The notes under the pieces were generated by a model, which saw only the letters and a program-made list of their open reading frames with translations, had not been told where the DNA came from and did no database searches. A program made the translations under genes and the position numbers. From assembly GCF_027460065.1 (NCBI RefSeq), contig NZ_JAPYZZ010000010.1, forward strand, positions 294-64,293: a DNA stretch of 64,000 nucleotides, read 5' to 3'. Of this stretch, positions 36,802-46,561 are shown piece after piece (position 1 is the stretch's first letter; every line of letters begins with the position of its first letter). This DNA comes from Martinezella rhizogenes. Its GTDB lineage: Bacteria; Pseudomonadota; Alphaproteobacteria; Rhizobiales; Rhizobiaceae.

Positions 36802-37695
36802 ATGTCCGCATTGGCCCGAAAATTCAAAGAAGAGCCGCAGCAGCCGGCAGTGCAAAAGGCAAACGTCGTGGCACTTTCGCCCAAACATTCGCCGCGGATC
36901 GATCTTCGCAAATGGGGTGCTGGGGCGGCCCGCAACACCATACCACCGTTTGTCGTCCTTGCCGTGCTGCTCGGTGTCTGGCAGGTGCTCTGTTCCGCCC
37001 CCGGCTCATCGCTGCCACCGCCGAGCCAGGTTTTTAAGGAAAGCTACGACCTCATCGTATCGCCGTTTTTCCATAATGGTTCGCAGGATATCGGGCTTGG
37101 CCTGCGTGTACTCGTGTCGCTCGAACGTGTGGCTTACGGTTTCGGCCTCGCTGCCATCGCCGGCATCGTGCTCGGTGCGGTGATCGGCCAGTCTGTCTGG
37201 GCGATGCGCGGTCTCGACCCGATCTTTCAGGTGCTGCGCACCGTGCCGCCGCTGGCCTGGCTGCCGCTTTCGCTCGCCGCTTTTCAGGACAGCAACCCCT
37301 CGGCCATTTTCGTGATCTTCATCACCTCCATCTGGCCTGTCATCATCAATACGGCGGTCGGTGTGCGCAACATCCCGCAGGATTACCGCAACGTCGCGAA
37401 GGTGCTGCGGCTCAATCAGCTCGAATTTTTCTTCAAGATCATGCTGCCATCGGCAGCACCCTACATCTTCACCGGCCTGCGCATCGGTGTCGGCCTTTCA
37501 TGGCTGGCGATCGTCGCCGCGGAAATGCTGACCGGTGGCGTCGGCATCGGCTTCTTCATCTGGGATGCGTGGAATTCCTCGCGCCTGCCCGACATCATCG
37601 TGGCGCTCGCCTACATCGGTGTCGTCGGCTTCATGCTCGACAAGCTGGTGGCGGCGCTCGGCAAGGTCATCACCCGCGGCGCTGCGGCGAATTGA
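36802..37695 (+). CDS. nrtB: Nitrate ABC transporter permease NrtB
   Basis: A 297-residue inner-membrane permease of the NtrB/CmpB/SsuC group with about six hydrophobic segments after a cytoplasmic N-terminus of ~45 residues. The EAA-type loop that docks the ATPase is seen in NIPQDYRNVAKVLRLNQLEF. The ATG at 36802 has AAGAGGAA six bases upstream, better placed than the ATG two codons before. nrtC begins 13 bp after its stop codon. Confidence 0.94.
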   Translation: MSALARKFKEEPQQPAVQKANVVALSPKHSPRIDLRKWGAGAARNTIPPFVVLAVLLGVWQVLCSAPGSSLPPPSQVFKESYDLIVSPFFHNGSQDIGLGLRVLVSLERVAYGFGLAAIAGIVLGAVIGQSVWAMRGLDPIFQVLRTVPPLAWLPLSLAAFQDSNPSAIFVIFITSIWPVIINTAVGVRNIPQDYRNVAKVLRLNQLEFFFKIMLPSAAPYIFTGLRIGVGLSWLAIVAAEMLTGGVGIGFFIWDAWNSSRLPDIIVALAYIGVVGFMLDKLVAALGKVITRGAAAN

Positions 37696-37708
37696 GAGGG
37701 CCCAAATT

Positions 37709-38506
37709 ATGAATGCTTATCTGAAGCTCGATCATATCGATAAATATTTCGACAAGGGCGGTTCGCGCGCCGAGGTGCTGAAAGGCATCAACCTCACCAT
37801 CGAGAAGGGCGAATTCGTCTCCGTCATCGGTCATTCCGGCTGTGGCAAGTCCACCATGCTCAACCTCATCGCCGGGCTGACGAAGGTTTCGGCCGGGGCG
37901 GTCCTTCTTGAAAACCGCGAAGTCAACGAACCCGGCCCGGAACGCGCCGTGGTGTTCCAGAACCACAGCCTGCTGCCGTGGCTTTCGGTTTACGAAAACG
38001 TCAATCTCGCCGTCGACAAGGTGTTTCGCAACACGAAGACTCGGGCCGAACGGCATGACTGGGTCATGCGCAATCTTGATCTCGTGCAGATGGCCCACGC
38101 TAAGGACAAGAAACCGTCCGAAATTTCCGGCGGCATGAAGCAGCGCGTCGGTATTGCCCGCGCGCTGGCCATGGAACCGAAAATCCTGCTGCTGGACGAG
38201 CCTTTCGGTGCGCTTGACGCGCTGACCCGCGCCCATCTTCAGGACGCAGTGATGGAAATCCACGCCCGGCTCGGCAACACCATGGTCATGATAACCCATG
38301 ATGTTGACGAGGCGGTACTGCTCTCCGACCGTATCGTGATGATGACCAACGGTCCCGCCGCCCATATCGGCGAAGTGCTTGACGTGCCGCTGGCCCGCCC
38401 GCGCAACCGCATCGAGCTTGCATCTGACACCACCTATCTCAAATGCCGCGAGGCCGTGCTGAAGTTCCTCTACGAACGTCACCGCTTCGTCGAAGCTGCG
38501 GAGTAA
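37709..38506 (+). CDS. nrtC: Nitrate ABC transporter ATP-binding protein NrtC
   Basis: A 265-residue ATPase of the NrtC/NrtD/SsuB group. Walker A is GHSGCGKST, the Q-loop is VVFQNHSLLPW, the signature is SGGMKQRVGIARALA, Walker B is ILLLDEPFGALDALT, and the switch histidine is in MITHDVDEA. It lacks the C-terminal NrtA-like domain of cyanobacterial NrtC, so it matches the proteobacterial NasD/NrtD type. It ends five bases before nirB. The start follows GAGAGGGCCC. Confidence 0.93.
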   Translation: MNAYLKLDHIDKYFDKGGSRAEVLKGINLTIEKGEFVSVIGHSGCGKSTMLNLIAGLTKVSAGAVLLENREVNEPGPERAVVFQNHSLLPWLSVYENVNLAVDKVFRNTKTRAERHDWVMRNLDLVQMAHAKDKKPSEISGGMKQRVGIARALAMEPKILLLDEPFGALDALTRAHLQDAVMEIHARLGNTMVMITHDVDEAVLLSDRIVMMTNGPAAHIGEVLDVPLARPRNRIELASDTTYLKCREAVLKFLYERHRFVEAAE

Positions 38507-38511
38507 CGACC

Positions 38512-40959
38512 ATGACGCAAAAACTCGTCATCATCGGTAATGGCATGGCGCCGGGGCGCATGCTGGAGAACCTGTTCGAAACCGCCCCCGGCCTTTACGA
38601 CGTCACCATCTTCAACGCTGAGCCACGCGTCAATTACGACCGCATCATGCTCTCGCCGGTGCTCTCAGGCGAAAAGAGCTACGAAGACATCGTCATCCAC
38701 AATGACGAATGGTATGCCGCCAATAATGTGACGCTGCACAAGGGCGCGAAGGTTACGGGCATCGACCGGGACAAAAAGACCGTCACCAGCGAAAACGGCA
38801 TCACAGCTTCCTACGACAGACTGGTGATCGCCACCGGTTCGCTACCCTTCATCATCCCCGTTCCCGGCCATCAATTGTCTGGCGTACTAGCCTATCGCGA
38901 TCTCGACGACGTCACAAAGATGCTCGAAATCGCCGAGGGCAAGGGCCGCGCCATCGTCATCGGCGCGGGCCTTCTCGGGCTGGAAGCGGCCTATGGGCTG
39001 AAGCGTCAGGGCATGGAGGTCACCGTCATCCACCTGATGCCGACGATCATGGAGCGCCAGCTCGATCCGGCAGCGGCCTATCTTCTGGAAAAGGCACTGA
39101 ATGAGCGCGGCATCGACATCATCACCAAGGCCAATACCAAATGCATTCTCGGTGAGGAAAAGGTCGAGGGCATCGAGCTGGAAGACGGCCGTGTTATTAA
39201 AGGCGACATGGTAGTGATGGCGGTTGGCATCCGCCCCGCCTCCGGTCTTGCCAAGGAATCCGGCATCGCCGTCAATCGCGGCATCGTCGTCGATGACGGC
39301 ATGATGACCTCGGACGCTTCGATCTACGCGCTCGGCGAATGCGCCGAGCATCGCGGCATGTGTTACGGCCTCGTTGCACCGCTTTACGAATCGGCGCGGG
39401 TACTGGCCGACCGGCTGTGTGGCGGTTCGGCCGAATATCACGGTTCCGTCACCAATACCAAGCTGAAGGTCACCGGCATCAACCTGTTCTCCGCTGGCGA
39501 TTTTGCGGAAGGTGACGACCGCGAGGAAATCGTGCTGCGCGACGCCACCGCCGGCGTCTACAAGCGCCTCATCCTCAAGGAAAACCGCATCATCGGCGCG
39601 GTTCTCTACGGCGAGACGGCTGATGGCTCGTGGTTCTTCGACCTGATGAAGAAATCGACCGACATTTCCGCCATGCGCGAAACCCTGATCTTCGGCCAGG
39701 CCTATCAGGGAGGGTCTCCGCTGGACCCTATGGCGGCCGTTGCAGCCTTGCCGGATGATGCGGAAATCTGCGGCTGCAACGGCGTTTGCAAGGGTAAGAT
39801 CACCTCGGCCATCACCTCCAAGGGGCTGACCTCGCTGGATGATGTGCGCGCCCACACCAAGGCTTCCGCCTCCTGCGGCAATTGCACCGGCCTTGTCGAA
39901 CAGTTGATGACGCTGACGCTGGGCGACAGCTACAACCCCGCTGCCGTGCAGCCCATATGCAAATGCACCGATCTCGGTCATGACGATGTGCGTCGTCTCA
40001 TCAAGGCCAAGGGTTTAAAGACCATTCCCGCCGTGATGCAGGAACTGGAATGGAAAACCTCCTGCGGCTGCGCCAAATGCCGGCCGGCGCTTAACTATTA
40101 TCTCGTCTGCGATTTCCCGGACGAATATGCAGACGATTACCAGTCGCGTTACATCAATGAGCGCGTCCATGCCAATATCCAGAAGGACGGCACCTATTCC
40201 GTCGTGCCGCGCATGTGGGGCGGCGTCACCTCCTCCTCCGAGCTTCGGGCGATTGCCGATGTGGTCGACAAGTTCGAAATCCCGATGGTGAAGGTGACGG
40301 GCGGCCAGCGCATCGATCTGCTCGGCATCGGGAAGGAGGATTTGCCCGCCGTTTGGGCCGATCTCGGTAAGGCCGGCTTCATCTCCGGTCAGGCCTATGC
40401 CAAGGGCTTGCGCACGGTGAAGACCTGTGTGGGTCAGCAATGGTGCCGCTTCGGCACGCAGGATTCCACCGGGCTTGGCATCCGCATCGAAAAATTCATG
40501 TGGGGCTCGTGGACGCCCGCCAAGCTGAAGCTTGCCGTTTCCGGCTGTCCGCGCAACTGCGCCGAGGCCACCTGCAAGGATATCGGCGTCATCTGCGTCG
40601 ATTCCGGCTTCGAAATCCATTTCGCCGGTGCCGCCGGTCTCGATATCAAGGGCACGGAAGTCCTGGGTCTTGTCCATACCGAGGACGAGGCGCTCGAGCA
40701 TATCGTTGCCCTGACCCAGATGTACCGCGAGCAGGCGCGCTATCTCGAGCGCATCTACAAATGGGCCAAGCGCATCGGTTACGACGAGGTTCGCCGCCAG
40801 ATCATGGACGATACTGACAAGCGCAAAGCCTATTTCGACCGCTTCGTCTTCAGCCAGAAATTCGCACAGGTCGATCCCTGGTCGGAACGTGTGTCGGGCC
40901 ACGACAAGCACGAGTTCAGGCCCATGGCGGCAATCGGTTTCAATCAGGCGGCGGAGTGA
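38512..40959 (+). CDS. nirB: Assimilatory nitrite reductase large subunit NirB
   Basis: An 815-residue NAD(P)H-nitrite reductase that reduces nitrite to ammonium with six electrons. Order: FAD/NAD(P) oxidoreductase (GNGMAPGRMLENL; VIGAGLLGLEAAYG), two BFD-type [2Fe-2S] segments (CGCNGVCKGK with CGNC; CKCTDLGHDD with CGCAKC), then the sulfite/nitrite reductase half with the siroheme-[4Fe-4S] cysteines in TCVGQQWC and GCPRNC. GGAG precedes the ATG at 38512. It is followed by nirD, and siroheme is supplied by cysG at the operon end. Confidence 0.96.
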   Translation: MTQKLVIIGNGMAPGRMLENLFETAPGLYDVTIFNAEPRVNYDRIMLSPVLSGEKSYEDIVIHNDEWYAANNVTLHKGAKVTGIDRDKKTVTSENGITASYDRLVIATGSLPFIIPVPGHQLSGVLAYRDLDDVTKMLEIAEGKGRAIVIGAGLLGLEAAYGLKRQGMEVTVIHLMPTIMERQLDPAAAYLLEKALNERGIDIITKANTKCILGEEKVEGIELEDGRVIKGDMVVMAVGIRPASGLAKESGIAVNRGIVVDDGMMTSDASIYALGECAEHRGMCYGLVAPLYESARVLADRLCGGSAEYHGSVTNTKLKVTGINLFSAGDFAEGDDREEIVLRDATAGVYKRLILKENRIIGAVLYGETADGSWFFDLMKKSTDISAMRETLIFGQAYQGGSPLDPMAAVAALPDDAEICGCNGVCKGKITSAITSKGLTSLDDVRAHTKASASCGNCTGLVEQLMTLTLGDSYNPAAVQPICKCTDLGHDDVRRLIKAKGLKTIPAVMQELEWKTSCGCAKCRPALNYYLVCDFPDEYADDYQSRYINERVHANIQKDGTYSVVPRMWGGVTSSSELRAIADVVDKFEIPMVKVTGGQRIDLLGIGKEDLPAVWADLGKAGFISGQAYAKGLRTVKTCVGQQWCRFGTQDSTGLGIRIEKFMWGSWTPAKLKLAVSGCPRNCAEATCKDIGVICVDSGFEIHFAGAAGLDIKGTEVLGLVHTEDEALEHIVALTQMYREQARYLERIYKWAKRIGYDEVRRQIMDDTDKRKAYFDRFVFSQKFAQVDPWSERVSGHDKHEFRPMAAIGFNQAAE

Positions 40960-40964
40960 GAACG

Positions 40965-41300
40965 ATGGACAGCAATTGGATCGATATTGGCGATATTTCC
41001 GACATCCCGCTGCGCGGCGCGCGTTGCGTGAAGACGCCGATGGGCAAGATCGCGGTGTTCCGCACGGCGGAAAATCAGGTCTTCGCGATTGAGGATCATT
41101 GCCCGCACAAGGGCGGTCCGCTCTCCCAGGGCATCGTGCATGGGGCGTCGGTGACGTGTCCGCTGCATAATTGGGTCATTTCGCTGGAAACCGGTAAGGC
41201 GCTGGGGGCGGATGAGGGCGAGGTTCGGACGATTCCGGTGCGCAATTTGTATGGACGCCTCTCCATCGCGCTTGAAACTCTGATGATTGCGGCGGAGTGA
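40965..41300 (+). CDS. nirD: Nitrite reductase small subunit NirD (Rieske type)
   Basis: A 111-residue NirD protein with a Rieske fold. Unlike the enterobacterial NirD, which lacks cluster ligands, all four [2Fe-2S] ligands are present: Cys46 and His48 in HCPHKGGPLSQG, Cys65 and His68 in TCPLHNW. It probably passes electrons within the NirBD complex. The ATG at 40965 is chosen because GGAG is well placed; an ATG three codons earlier overlaps the nirB stop. The second palindromic repeat follows 25 bp downstream. Confidence 0.93.
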   Translation: MDSNWIDIGDISDIPLRGARCVKTPMGKIAVFRTAENQVFAIEDHCPHKGGPLSQGIVHGASVTCPLHNWVISLETGKALGADEGEVRTIPVRNLYGRLSIALETLMIAAE

Positions 41301-41325
41301 ATGGCGATGGCGGCGATGGCGAAAA

Positions 41326-41494
41326 TACCCCCCTCTGTCCTGCCGGACATCTCCCCCTCAAGGGGGGAGATCGACAAGCGGCGGGCTTTCCGCTTCATCT
41401 TTACGGTCGGCGACCTAAACTGTGAAACGAAGTCCGTGCCGCAAGTGATCTCCCCCCTTGAGGGGGAGATGTCCGGCAGGACAGAGGGGGGTAA
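41326..41494. repeat. Rhizobial intergenic palindromic repeat (RIME/RPE-like), copy 2
   Basis: A 169-bp element between nirD and nasA with terminal inverted repeats TACCCCCCTCTGTCCTGCCG and inner CATCTCCCCC/GGGGGAGATG arms, closely related to the copy at 5348-5490 in the hut operon. Central sequences differ. An apparent 80-codon reading frame through it is the usual translation of such repeats and is not taken as a gene. It lies inside an operon and may influence stability or attenuation. Confidence 0.85.
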
Positions 41495-41532
41495 GCGCCA
41501 CGCGCCGAGAGGGCAAATAAGAGGGCAGTCCC

Positions 41533-44181
41533 ATGCCCGTTGAAACCAAAACCACCTGCCCCTATTGCGGCGTCGGCTGCGGTGTGATCGCAACCGTTGC
41601 CGATGACGGCACCGTTTCAGTCAGAGGCGATCAGGATCACCCCGCCAATTTCGGACGGCTGTGTTCCAAGGGTTCGGCGCTCGCCGAAACCATCGATCTC
41701 GACGGTCGCCTCATCCACCCGGAAATCGGCGGCCGGCGGGCGACCTGGGACGAGGCACTCGATCTCGTCGCTTCCCAGTTCTCGCAAGCCATTGCCGAGC
41801 ACGGCCCGGATTCCGTCGCCTTTTACGTCTCCGGCCAATTGCTGACGGAAGATTATTACCTGGCGAACAAGTTGATGAAGGGTTTCATCGGCTCGGCCAA
41901 TATCGATACCAACTCAAGGCTCTGCATGTCGTCCTCGGTTGCCGGACACCGCCGCGCCTTTGGGGCCGATACGGTGCCGGGTACCTACGAGGATATGGAG
42001 CTTGCCGATCTGGTGATCCTCACTGGCTCCAACCTCGCCTGGTGCCACCCCGTTCTCTATCAGAGACTGGCGGCCGCCAAGGCGGCGCGGCCGGAGATGA
42101 AAGTCGTCGTCATCGATCCGCGCCGGACGATGAGCGCCGATATTGCCGATATGCACCTCGCCATCCGTCCCGATGGGGACGTGGCGCTATTTACTGGCCT
42201 TCTGGCGCATCTTTCCGGCAGTTCGGCGATCGATCGCGCTTACGTGGAAAATCATACGGCGGGCTTCGATACCGCAACGCTGGCCGCAAGTGAGCATAGC
42301 CTGCCGGAAATTGCCGAGGCCACCGGCCTGACCACCGCCGAACTGATTTCCTTTTACGAATTGTTCAAGCGCACAAAAAAAACTGTCACCTGTTACAGCC
42401 AGGGCGTTAACCAGTCTGAAAGCGGCACCGACAAGGTCAACGCCATCATCAATTGCCATCTCGCCACCGGCCGCATTGGCAAGCCGGGCATGGGACCGTT
42501 TTCGCTGACCGGCCAGCCGAATGCGATGGGCGGACGCGAGGTCGGCGGGCTCGCCAACATGCTGGCCGCCCATATGGCCATCGAAAGCGCTGAGGATCGC
42601 GACCGTGTGCAGCGCTTCTGGGCCTCGCCCGCCATTGCCCGTAAACCCGGCCTCAAGGCGGTCGACATGTTCCGGGCGGTGGCTGACGGCCGCATCAAGG
42701 CGCTATGGATCATGGCCACAAACCCGGTCGTATCCATGCCGGATGCCGCTGCCGTCGAGGCGGCCATCAAGGCCTGTCCTTTCGTCGTCGTTTCCGATGT
42801 CATGGCCAATACGGACACGGCCAGCCACGCCCATGTTCTCCTGCCGTCGCTCGGCTGGGGCGAAAAGGGCGGTACGGTTACTAATTCCGAGCGGCGCATT
42901 TCCCGCCAGCGCAGCTTTCTCGATGCACCCGGCGAAGCGAAAGCCGACTGGTGGCAGATGGCGGAGGTGGGCCGGCGCATGGGCTTTAACGCTGCTTTTG
43001 CTTATCAAAAGCCCTCGGAGATTTTCGCCGAACATGCCGCTCTTTCCGGTTTCGAGAATGCCGGAGGCCGTGATTTCGATATCAGCGGAATCGACCCGAA
43101 TTCCTATGATACGGTGACACCTTTCCAATGGCCGAAAGCCGGGGCCGGCGAGGCCGAGATAACCCGTTTTTTCGCGAATGGCCGGTTTTATCACGCAGAC
43201 GGTAGGGCACGCTTCATCGCCACCGCTTTGCCTGAGGTGGACAAAACATCGGCAAACTATCCGCTGACGCTGAATACCGGCCGCATTCGCGACCAATGGC
43301 ACACCATGACCCGCACAGGCAAAAGCGCTCGCCTCACCGCCCATATCGCCGAACCCTTCGCCGAGCTTCACCCGCGCGATGCGTATGCGCTGGGAATTGA
43401 AAGCGCCGATCTGGTGGAACTGGAAAGCCCGCATGGCAAGGTGCTGCTGCGCGCGCTGGTGAGCGAAAGACAGGCACGGGGCTCGGTCTTCGCGCCGATG
43501 CACTGGAACGACCAGTTCGCCGCGCGGGCGCGGATCGATATGGTTGTGGCGCCGGTCACGGACCCGCATTCCGGCCAACCAGCCTCGAAAAACACGGGCA
43601 TAAGGGCAAGGCGTTTTGAAGCGAAAGCTTATGGTTTCGCCATTTCCCGCACCCGGCCCGATGCGCCGGATTGCGCCTATTGGGCGATTGCCAAGGCGGA
43701 CGGAGGCTATCGCATGGAACTGGCTTTTGCGAAAGATCCGCAAGACTGGACGCTCTGGGCGCGTCAGGTTTTCGGCATCGATGCGCGGGTCGAGCCACTG
43801 CGGTATAGCGACCGGCAGACCGGCGATCTGCGCCTCGCCTTCTTCGATGGTGAAACGCTGCTGGCAGCGTTGTTCATCGCTAATCAACCGGTGGCCGTTG
43901 CCCGCAACTGGGCCATATCGCAACTGACCGAACGTCATGAGGATTTGCGCATGCGTTTTGCGCTGGTCGCCGGGCGTCCGGGGGCGGGACGAGCCGATCC
44001 GGGCGCAACTGTCTGCTCCTGTTTCAATGTCGGGGTGAACCAGATCACGACCGCCATTCGTGACGGTTGCCACAGTGTTGAAGCCATCGGCAAGGCGCTG
44101 AATGCCGGAACCAATTGCGGCTCCTGCCGCGCCGAAATCAGGGGGATCATCGATGGATGCTTTAAAACCGCAGCGGAATGA
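41533..44181 (+). CDS. nasA: Assimilatory nitrate reductase catalytic subunit NasA
   Basis: An 882-residue molybdopterin (bis-MGD) nitrate reductase. The N-terminal [4Fe-4S] cluster is held by Cys9, Cys12, Cys16 and Cys44; the molybdenum-binding cysteine is Cys131 in SRLCMSSSVAG; the MGD-binding C-terminal domain is seen in PLTLNTGRIRDQWHTMTRTG. At the C-terminus a BFD-type [2Fe-2S] domain (VCSCFNVGVNQI with NCGSCRAEI) replaces a separate electron-transfer subunit, as in Klebsiella-type NasA. No Tat signal, so cytoplasmic. The start overlaps nothing; its 3' end overlaps cysG by 29 bases. Confidence 0.96.
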   Translation: MPVETKTTCPYCGVGCGVIATVADDGTVSVRGDQDHPANFGRLCSKGSALAETIDLDGRLIHPEIGGRRATWDEALDLVASQFSQAIAEHGPDSVAFYVSGQLLTEDYYLANKLMKGFIGSANIDTNSRLCMSSSVAGHRRAFGADTVPGTYEDMELADLVILTGSNLAWCHPVLYQRLAAAKAARPEMKVVVIDPRRTMSADIADMHLAIRPDGDVALFTGLLAHLSGSSAIDRAYVENHTAGFDTATLAASEHSLPEIAEATGLTTAELISFYELFKRTKKTVTCYSQGVNQSESGTDKVNAIINCHLATGRIGKPGMGPFSLTGQPNAMGGREVGGLANMLAAHMAIESAEDRDRVQRFWASPAIARKPGLKAVDMFRAVADGRIKALWIMATNPVVSMPDAAAVEAAIKACPFVVVSDVMANTDTASHAHVLLPSLGWGEKGGTVTNSERRISRQRSFLDAPGEAKADWWQMAEVGRRMGFNAAFAYQKPSEIFAEHAALSGFENAGGRDFDISGIDPNSYDTVTPFQWPKAGAGEAEITRFFANGRFYHADGRARFIATALPEVDKTSANYPLTLNTGRIRDQWHTMTRTGKSARLTAHIAEPFAELHPRDAYALGIESADLVELESPHGKVLLRALVSERQARGSVFAPMHWNDQFAARARIDMVVAPVTDPHSGQPASKNTGIRARRFEAKAYGFAISRTRPDAPDCAYWAIAKADGGYRMELAFAKDPQDWTLWARQVFGIDARVEPLRYSDRQTGDLRLAFFDGETLLAALFIANQPVAVARNWAISQLTERHEDLRMRFALVAGRPGAGRADPGATVCSCFNVGVNQITTAIRDGCHSVEAIGKALNAGTNCGSCRAEIRGIIDGCFKTAAE

Positions 44182-45631
44182 ACCGGCCCGCATGGAGAAG
44201 CTCGCCAAGCTGCCGGTCTTCTGGGGTCTCGAGGGCAAGCGCGTGGTTCTCACGGGCGGATCGGATGGGGCCGCCTGGAAGGCGGAACTGCTGTTGGCCT
44301 GCGGGGCGGAACTTGACCTCTATTGTGAGGAAAGCGCACTTTCGGAAAGCTTGGTGGCGCTCGTCGCCAAAAGCCCGATGCTGACATGGCATGACCGTTG
44401 CTGGAATCCAGATATTTTCAAAGGGGCGGAACTGGCGCTGGCAGATTGCGAGACCAACGAGGAAGCCGAAAGATTTTATCATGCAGCGCGTGCGGCCGGC
44501 GTGCCCGTCAATGTCATCGACAAGCCTGAATTCTGCCAGTTCCAGTTCGGCTCCATCGTCAATCGCTCGCCGGTGGTGGTATCGATCTCCACCGACGGTG
44601 CTGCGCCCATTCTGGCGCAGGCCATTCGTCGGCGCATCGAGACGTTGCTGCCGCTTTCGCTGAAAGATTGGGGCGTGCTTGCCCAGACGCTCCGCGAGCG
44701 CGTTAATCTGCGGTTTGCGCCCGGCACGGCACGGCGGTCTTTCTGGGAAAAATTCGTCGATCGGGCTTTTACCGAAAGGCTGGACGAAGGCAGCGAAGAA
44801 CGGCTGCTGACAGATATAGCGACACAGGCCGGGCGGACGGGATCGGCGCGGGGCCTTGTGACGCTCGTGGGCGCGGGACCCGGTGATGCCGAGCTTTTGA
44901 CGCTGAAAGCGGTGCGCGCCCTGCAGGCGGCCGATGTCATCCTGTTCGATGATCTCGTCTCGGCGGAGGTACTGGAACTGGCGCGCCGCGAAGCGAAGCG
45001 AACGCTGGTCGGCAAGCGCGGGGGACGGGAAAGCTGCAAACAGGAAGACATCAACGACATGATGATCCGCTTCGCCAAGGCTGGTAAACGGGTGGTGCGG
45101 CTGAAATCCGGAGATCCGATGATTTTCGGACGCGCCGGCGAGGAGATCGCGGCGCTGGAAGCGGAAAAGATCCCGGTCGAGGTCGTGCCCGGCATAACCG
45201 CCGCAAGCGCCATGGCCTCACGCCTCGGCGTTTCCCTGACCCATCGCGACCATGCCCAGTCGGTCCGGTTCGTCACCGGACATTCGCGGCAGGGAAAGCT
45301 GCCGGAAAATATCGACTGGCAGTCCCTGTCGAATTCTTCGGTGACCACCGTGTTTTATATGGGCGGGCGAACCGCCGTGGACATTCAGTCTTGCCTGCTC
45401 GCCCACGGCATGTCCGCCTCGACCCCCGTGGTGGTGATGATTTCCGTCAGCCGGGTGAATGAACAACGCTGGTGCGGTTCGCTCGCGCAACTGGCTGCGG
45501 CAGTCGAGAGGCTGGGCGTGAACGAACCCGTTCTGATCGGTGTCGGTGATGCGTTCCGTTCCGCTTCCGCCGCGTTTTCCGGCTCCGATAAAGAGCAAGC
45601 CGCTGCTGCGCCTTTTCAAAAAACCGGCTAA
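44153..45631 (+). CDS. cysG: Siroheme synthase CysG
   Basis: A 492-residue trifunctional CysG. The N-terminal NAD-dependent dehydrogenase/ferrochelatase part (about 20-220; GLEGKRVVLTGGSDGAAWKA, DKPEFCQFQFGSIVNRSPVV) is followed by the uroporphyrinogen-III methyltransferase (about 230-480; LVTLVGAGPGDAELLTLKAV, RVVRLKSGDPMIFGRAGEE, VVPGITAASA). It makes the siroheme needed by NirB and closes the nitrate operon. The ATG at 44153 lies inside the nasA end; an ATG 13 codons later is also possible. Confidence 0.94.
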   Translation: MDALKPQRNEPARMEKLAKLPVFWGLEGKRVVLTGGSDGAAWKAELLLACGAELDLYCEESALSESLVALVAKSPMLTWHDRCWNPDIFKGAELALADCETNEEAERFYHAARAAGVPVNVIDKPEFCQFQFGSIVNRSPVVVSISTDGAAPILAQAIRRRIETLLPLSLKDWGVLAQTLRERVNLRFAPGTARRSFWEKFVDRAFTERLDEGSEERLLTDIATQAGRTGSARGLVTLVGAGPGDAELLTLKAVRALQAADVILFDDLVSAEVLELARREAKRTLVGKRGGRESCKQEDINDMMIRFAKAGKRVVRLKSGDPMIFGRAGEEIAALEAEKIPVEVVPGITAASAMASRLGVSLTHRDHAQSVRFVTGHSRQGKLPENIDWQSLSNSSVTTVFYMGGRTAVDIQSCLLAHGMSASTPVVVMISVSRVNEQRWCGSLAQLAAAVERLGVNEPVLIGVGDAFRSASAAFSGSDKEQAAAAPFQKTG

Positions 45632-45704
45632 TAAGCTTCTTGATCGGACCCACATTCTTCAAGCAAATCCGCAAAGTGGTGGCCATCGCCGCCATAACCT
45701 TCCC

Positions 45705-45745
45705 TTGACATTGGTTTTTCGTTCGCTCTTCAATAAAACGAAAAA
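45705..45745 (+). promoter_or_regulatory. glpR promoter with GlpR-like inverted repeat
   Basis: A -35 TTGACA (45705-45710) is followed after 18 bp by a -10-like TTCAAT. Over this region TTTTTCGTT (45715-45723) and AACGAAAAA (45737-45745) form a perfect 9-bp inverted repeat with a 13-bp spacer. DeoR-family repressors use such TTTCG-containing repeats, and related TTCGTTT copies occur before glpD, so autoregulation by GlpR is predicted. Confidence 0.6.
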
Positions 45746-45768
45746 ATTGAAAGAGGAGGGAGGCCGAA

Positions 45769-46548
45769 ATGCTGCTCACACCGCGTCAGGATGAAATCGT
45801 TGCGCTGGCGAAAGCGAACGGCCGGGTGCTGGTCGACGAACTGGCGGCGCGGTTTTCGGTGACCCCCCAGACGATCCGCAAGGATCTGAACGATCTCTGT
45901 GATACGCGGGTGTTGACGCGCATCCATGGCGGCGCGCTTTTCCCGAGCGGCAATGAAAACGTCAAATACGAGGCGCGCCGCGCGATTGCTTCTGTTGAAA
46001 AACAGGCGATCGGTGCCGCTGCCGCTGCGCTCATACCCAACAACTCTTCCCTCTTCATCAATATTGGCACAACAACCGAGTCGGTGGGCGAAGCGCTGGC
46101 GGACCACCACGAGTTGATGGTCATTACCAACAATATCAATGTTGCCAACAGGTTGCGGGTCTTCCCCGGCATTGAAGTCGTGATTGCCGGCGGCGTGGTG
46201 CGCGGTTCCGATGGCGGTATCGTCGGTGAGGCGGCGGTGGACTTCATTCGCCAGTTCAAGGTCGATTTCGCCGTCATCGGCGTTTCGGCGATCGATGAGG
46301 ACGGGGCACTGCTGGACTTCGATTTCCGTGAGGTCAAGGTGGCTCAGGCGATCATCTCCAATGCCCGTCATGTCATTCTGGTGTCCGATTCACTGAAATT
46401 CGAACGCACCGCCCCTGTGCGCATCGGCCATCTTTCGCAGGTTCATACTTTCATTACTGATCATTGTCCGGTCGATTCCATCCGCAGCATCTGTGCCGAT
46501 CATGATGTCCGCCTGATCGAAACCGAGGCGCGAGGAGGGCTGATTTAG
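45769..46548 (+). CDS. glpR: Glycerol regulon repressor GlpR (DeoR family)
   Basis: A 259-residue DeoR-family repressor with an N-terminal helix-turn-helix (VDELAARFSVTPQTIRKDLN, TRIHGGALFPSG) and a DeoRC sugar-phosphate sensor domain (INIGTTTESVGEAL; IGVSAIDEDGALLDFDF). In this family glycerol-3-phosphate releases GlpR. GAGGAGGGAGG precedes the ATG. It stands 102 bp before glpD, with TTCGTTT repeats in both upstream regions. Confidence 0.93.
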   Translation: MLLTPRQDEIVALAKANGRVLVDELAARFSVTPQTIRKDLNDLCDTRVLTRIHGGALFPSGNENVKYEARRAIASVEKQAIGAAAAALIPNNSSLFINIGTTTESVGEALADHHELMVITNNINVANRLRVFPGIEVVIAGGVVRGSDGGIVGEAAVDFIRQFKVDFAVIGVSAIDEDGALLDFDFREVKVAQAIISNARHVILVSDSLKFERTAPVRIGHLSQVHTFITDHCPVDSIRSICADHDVRLIETEARGGLI

Positions 46549-46561
46549 TGACTTCGGAATT

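Noticed and set aside
41301..41543. 80-codon frame between nirD and nasA
   Set aside because: It translates the palindromic repeat at 41326-41494; the same peptide pattern appears wherever this repeat occurs and does not indicate a gene.
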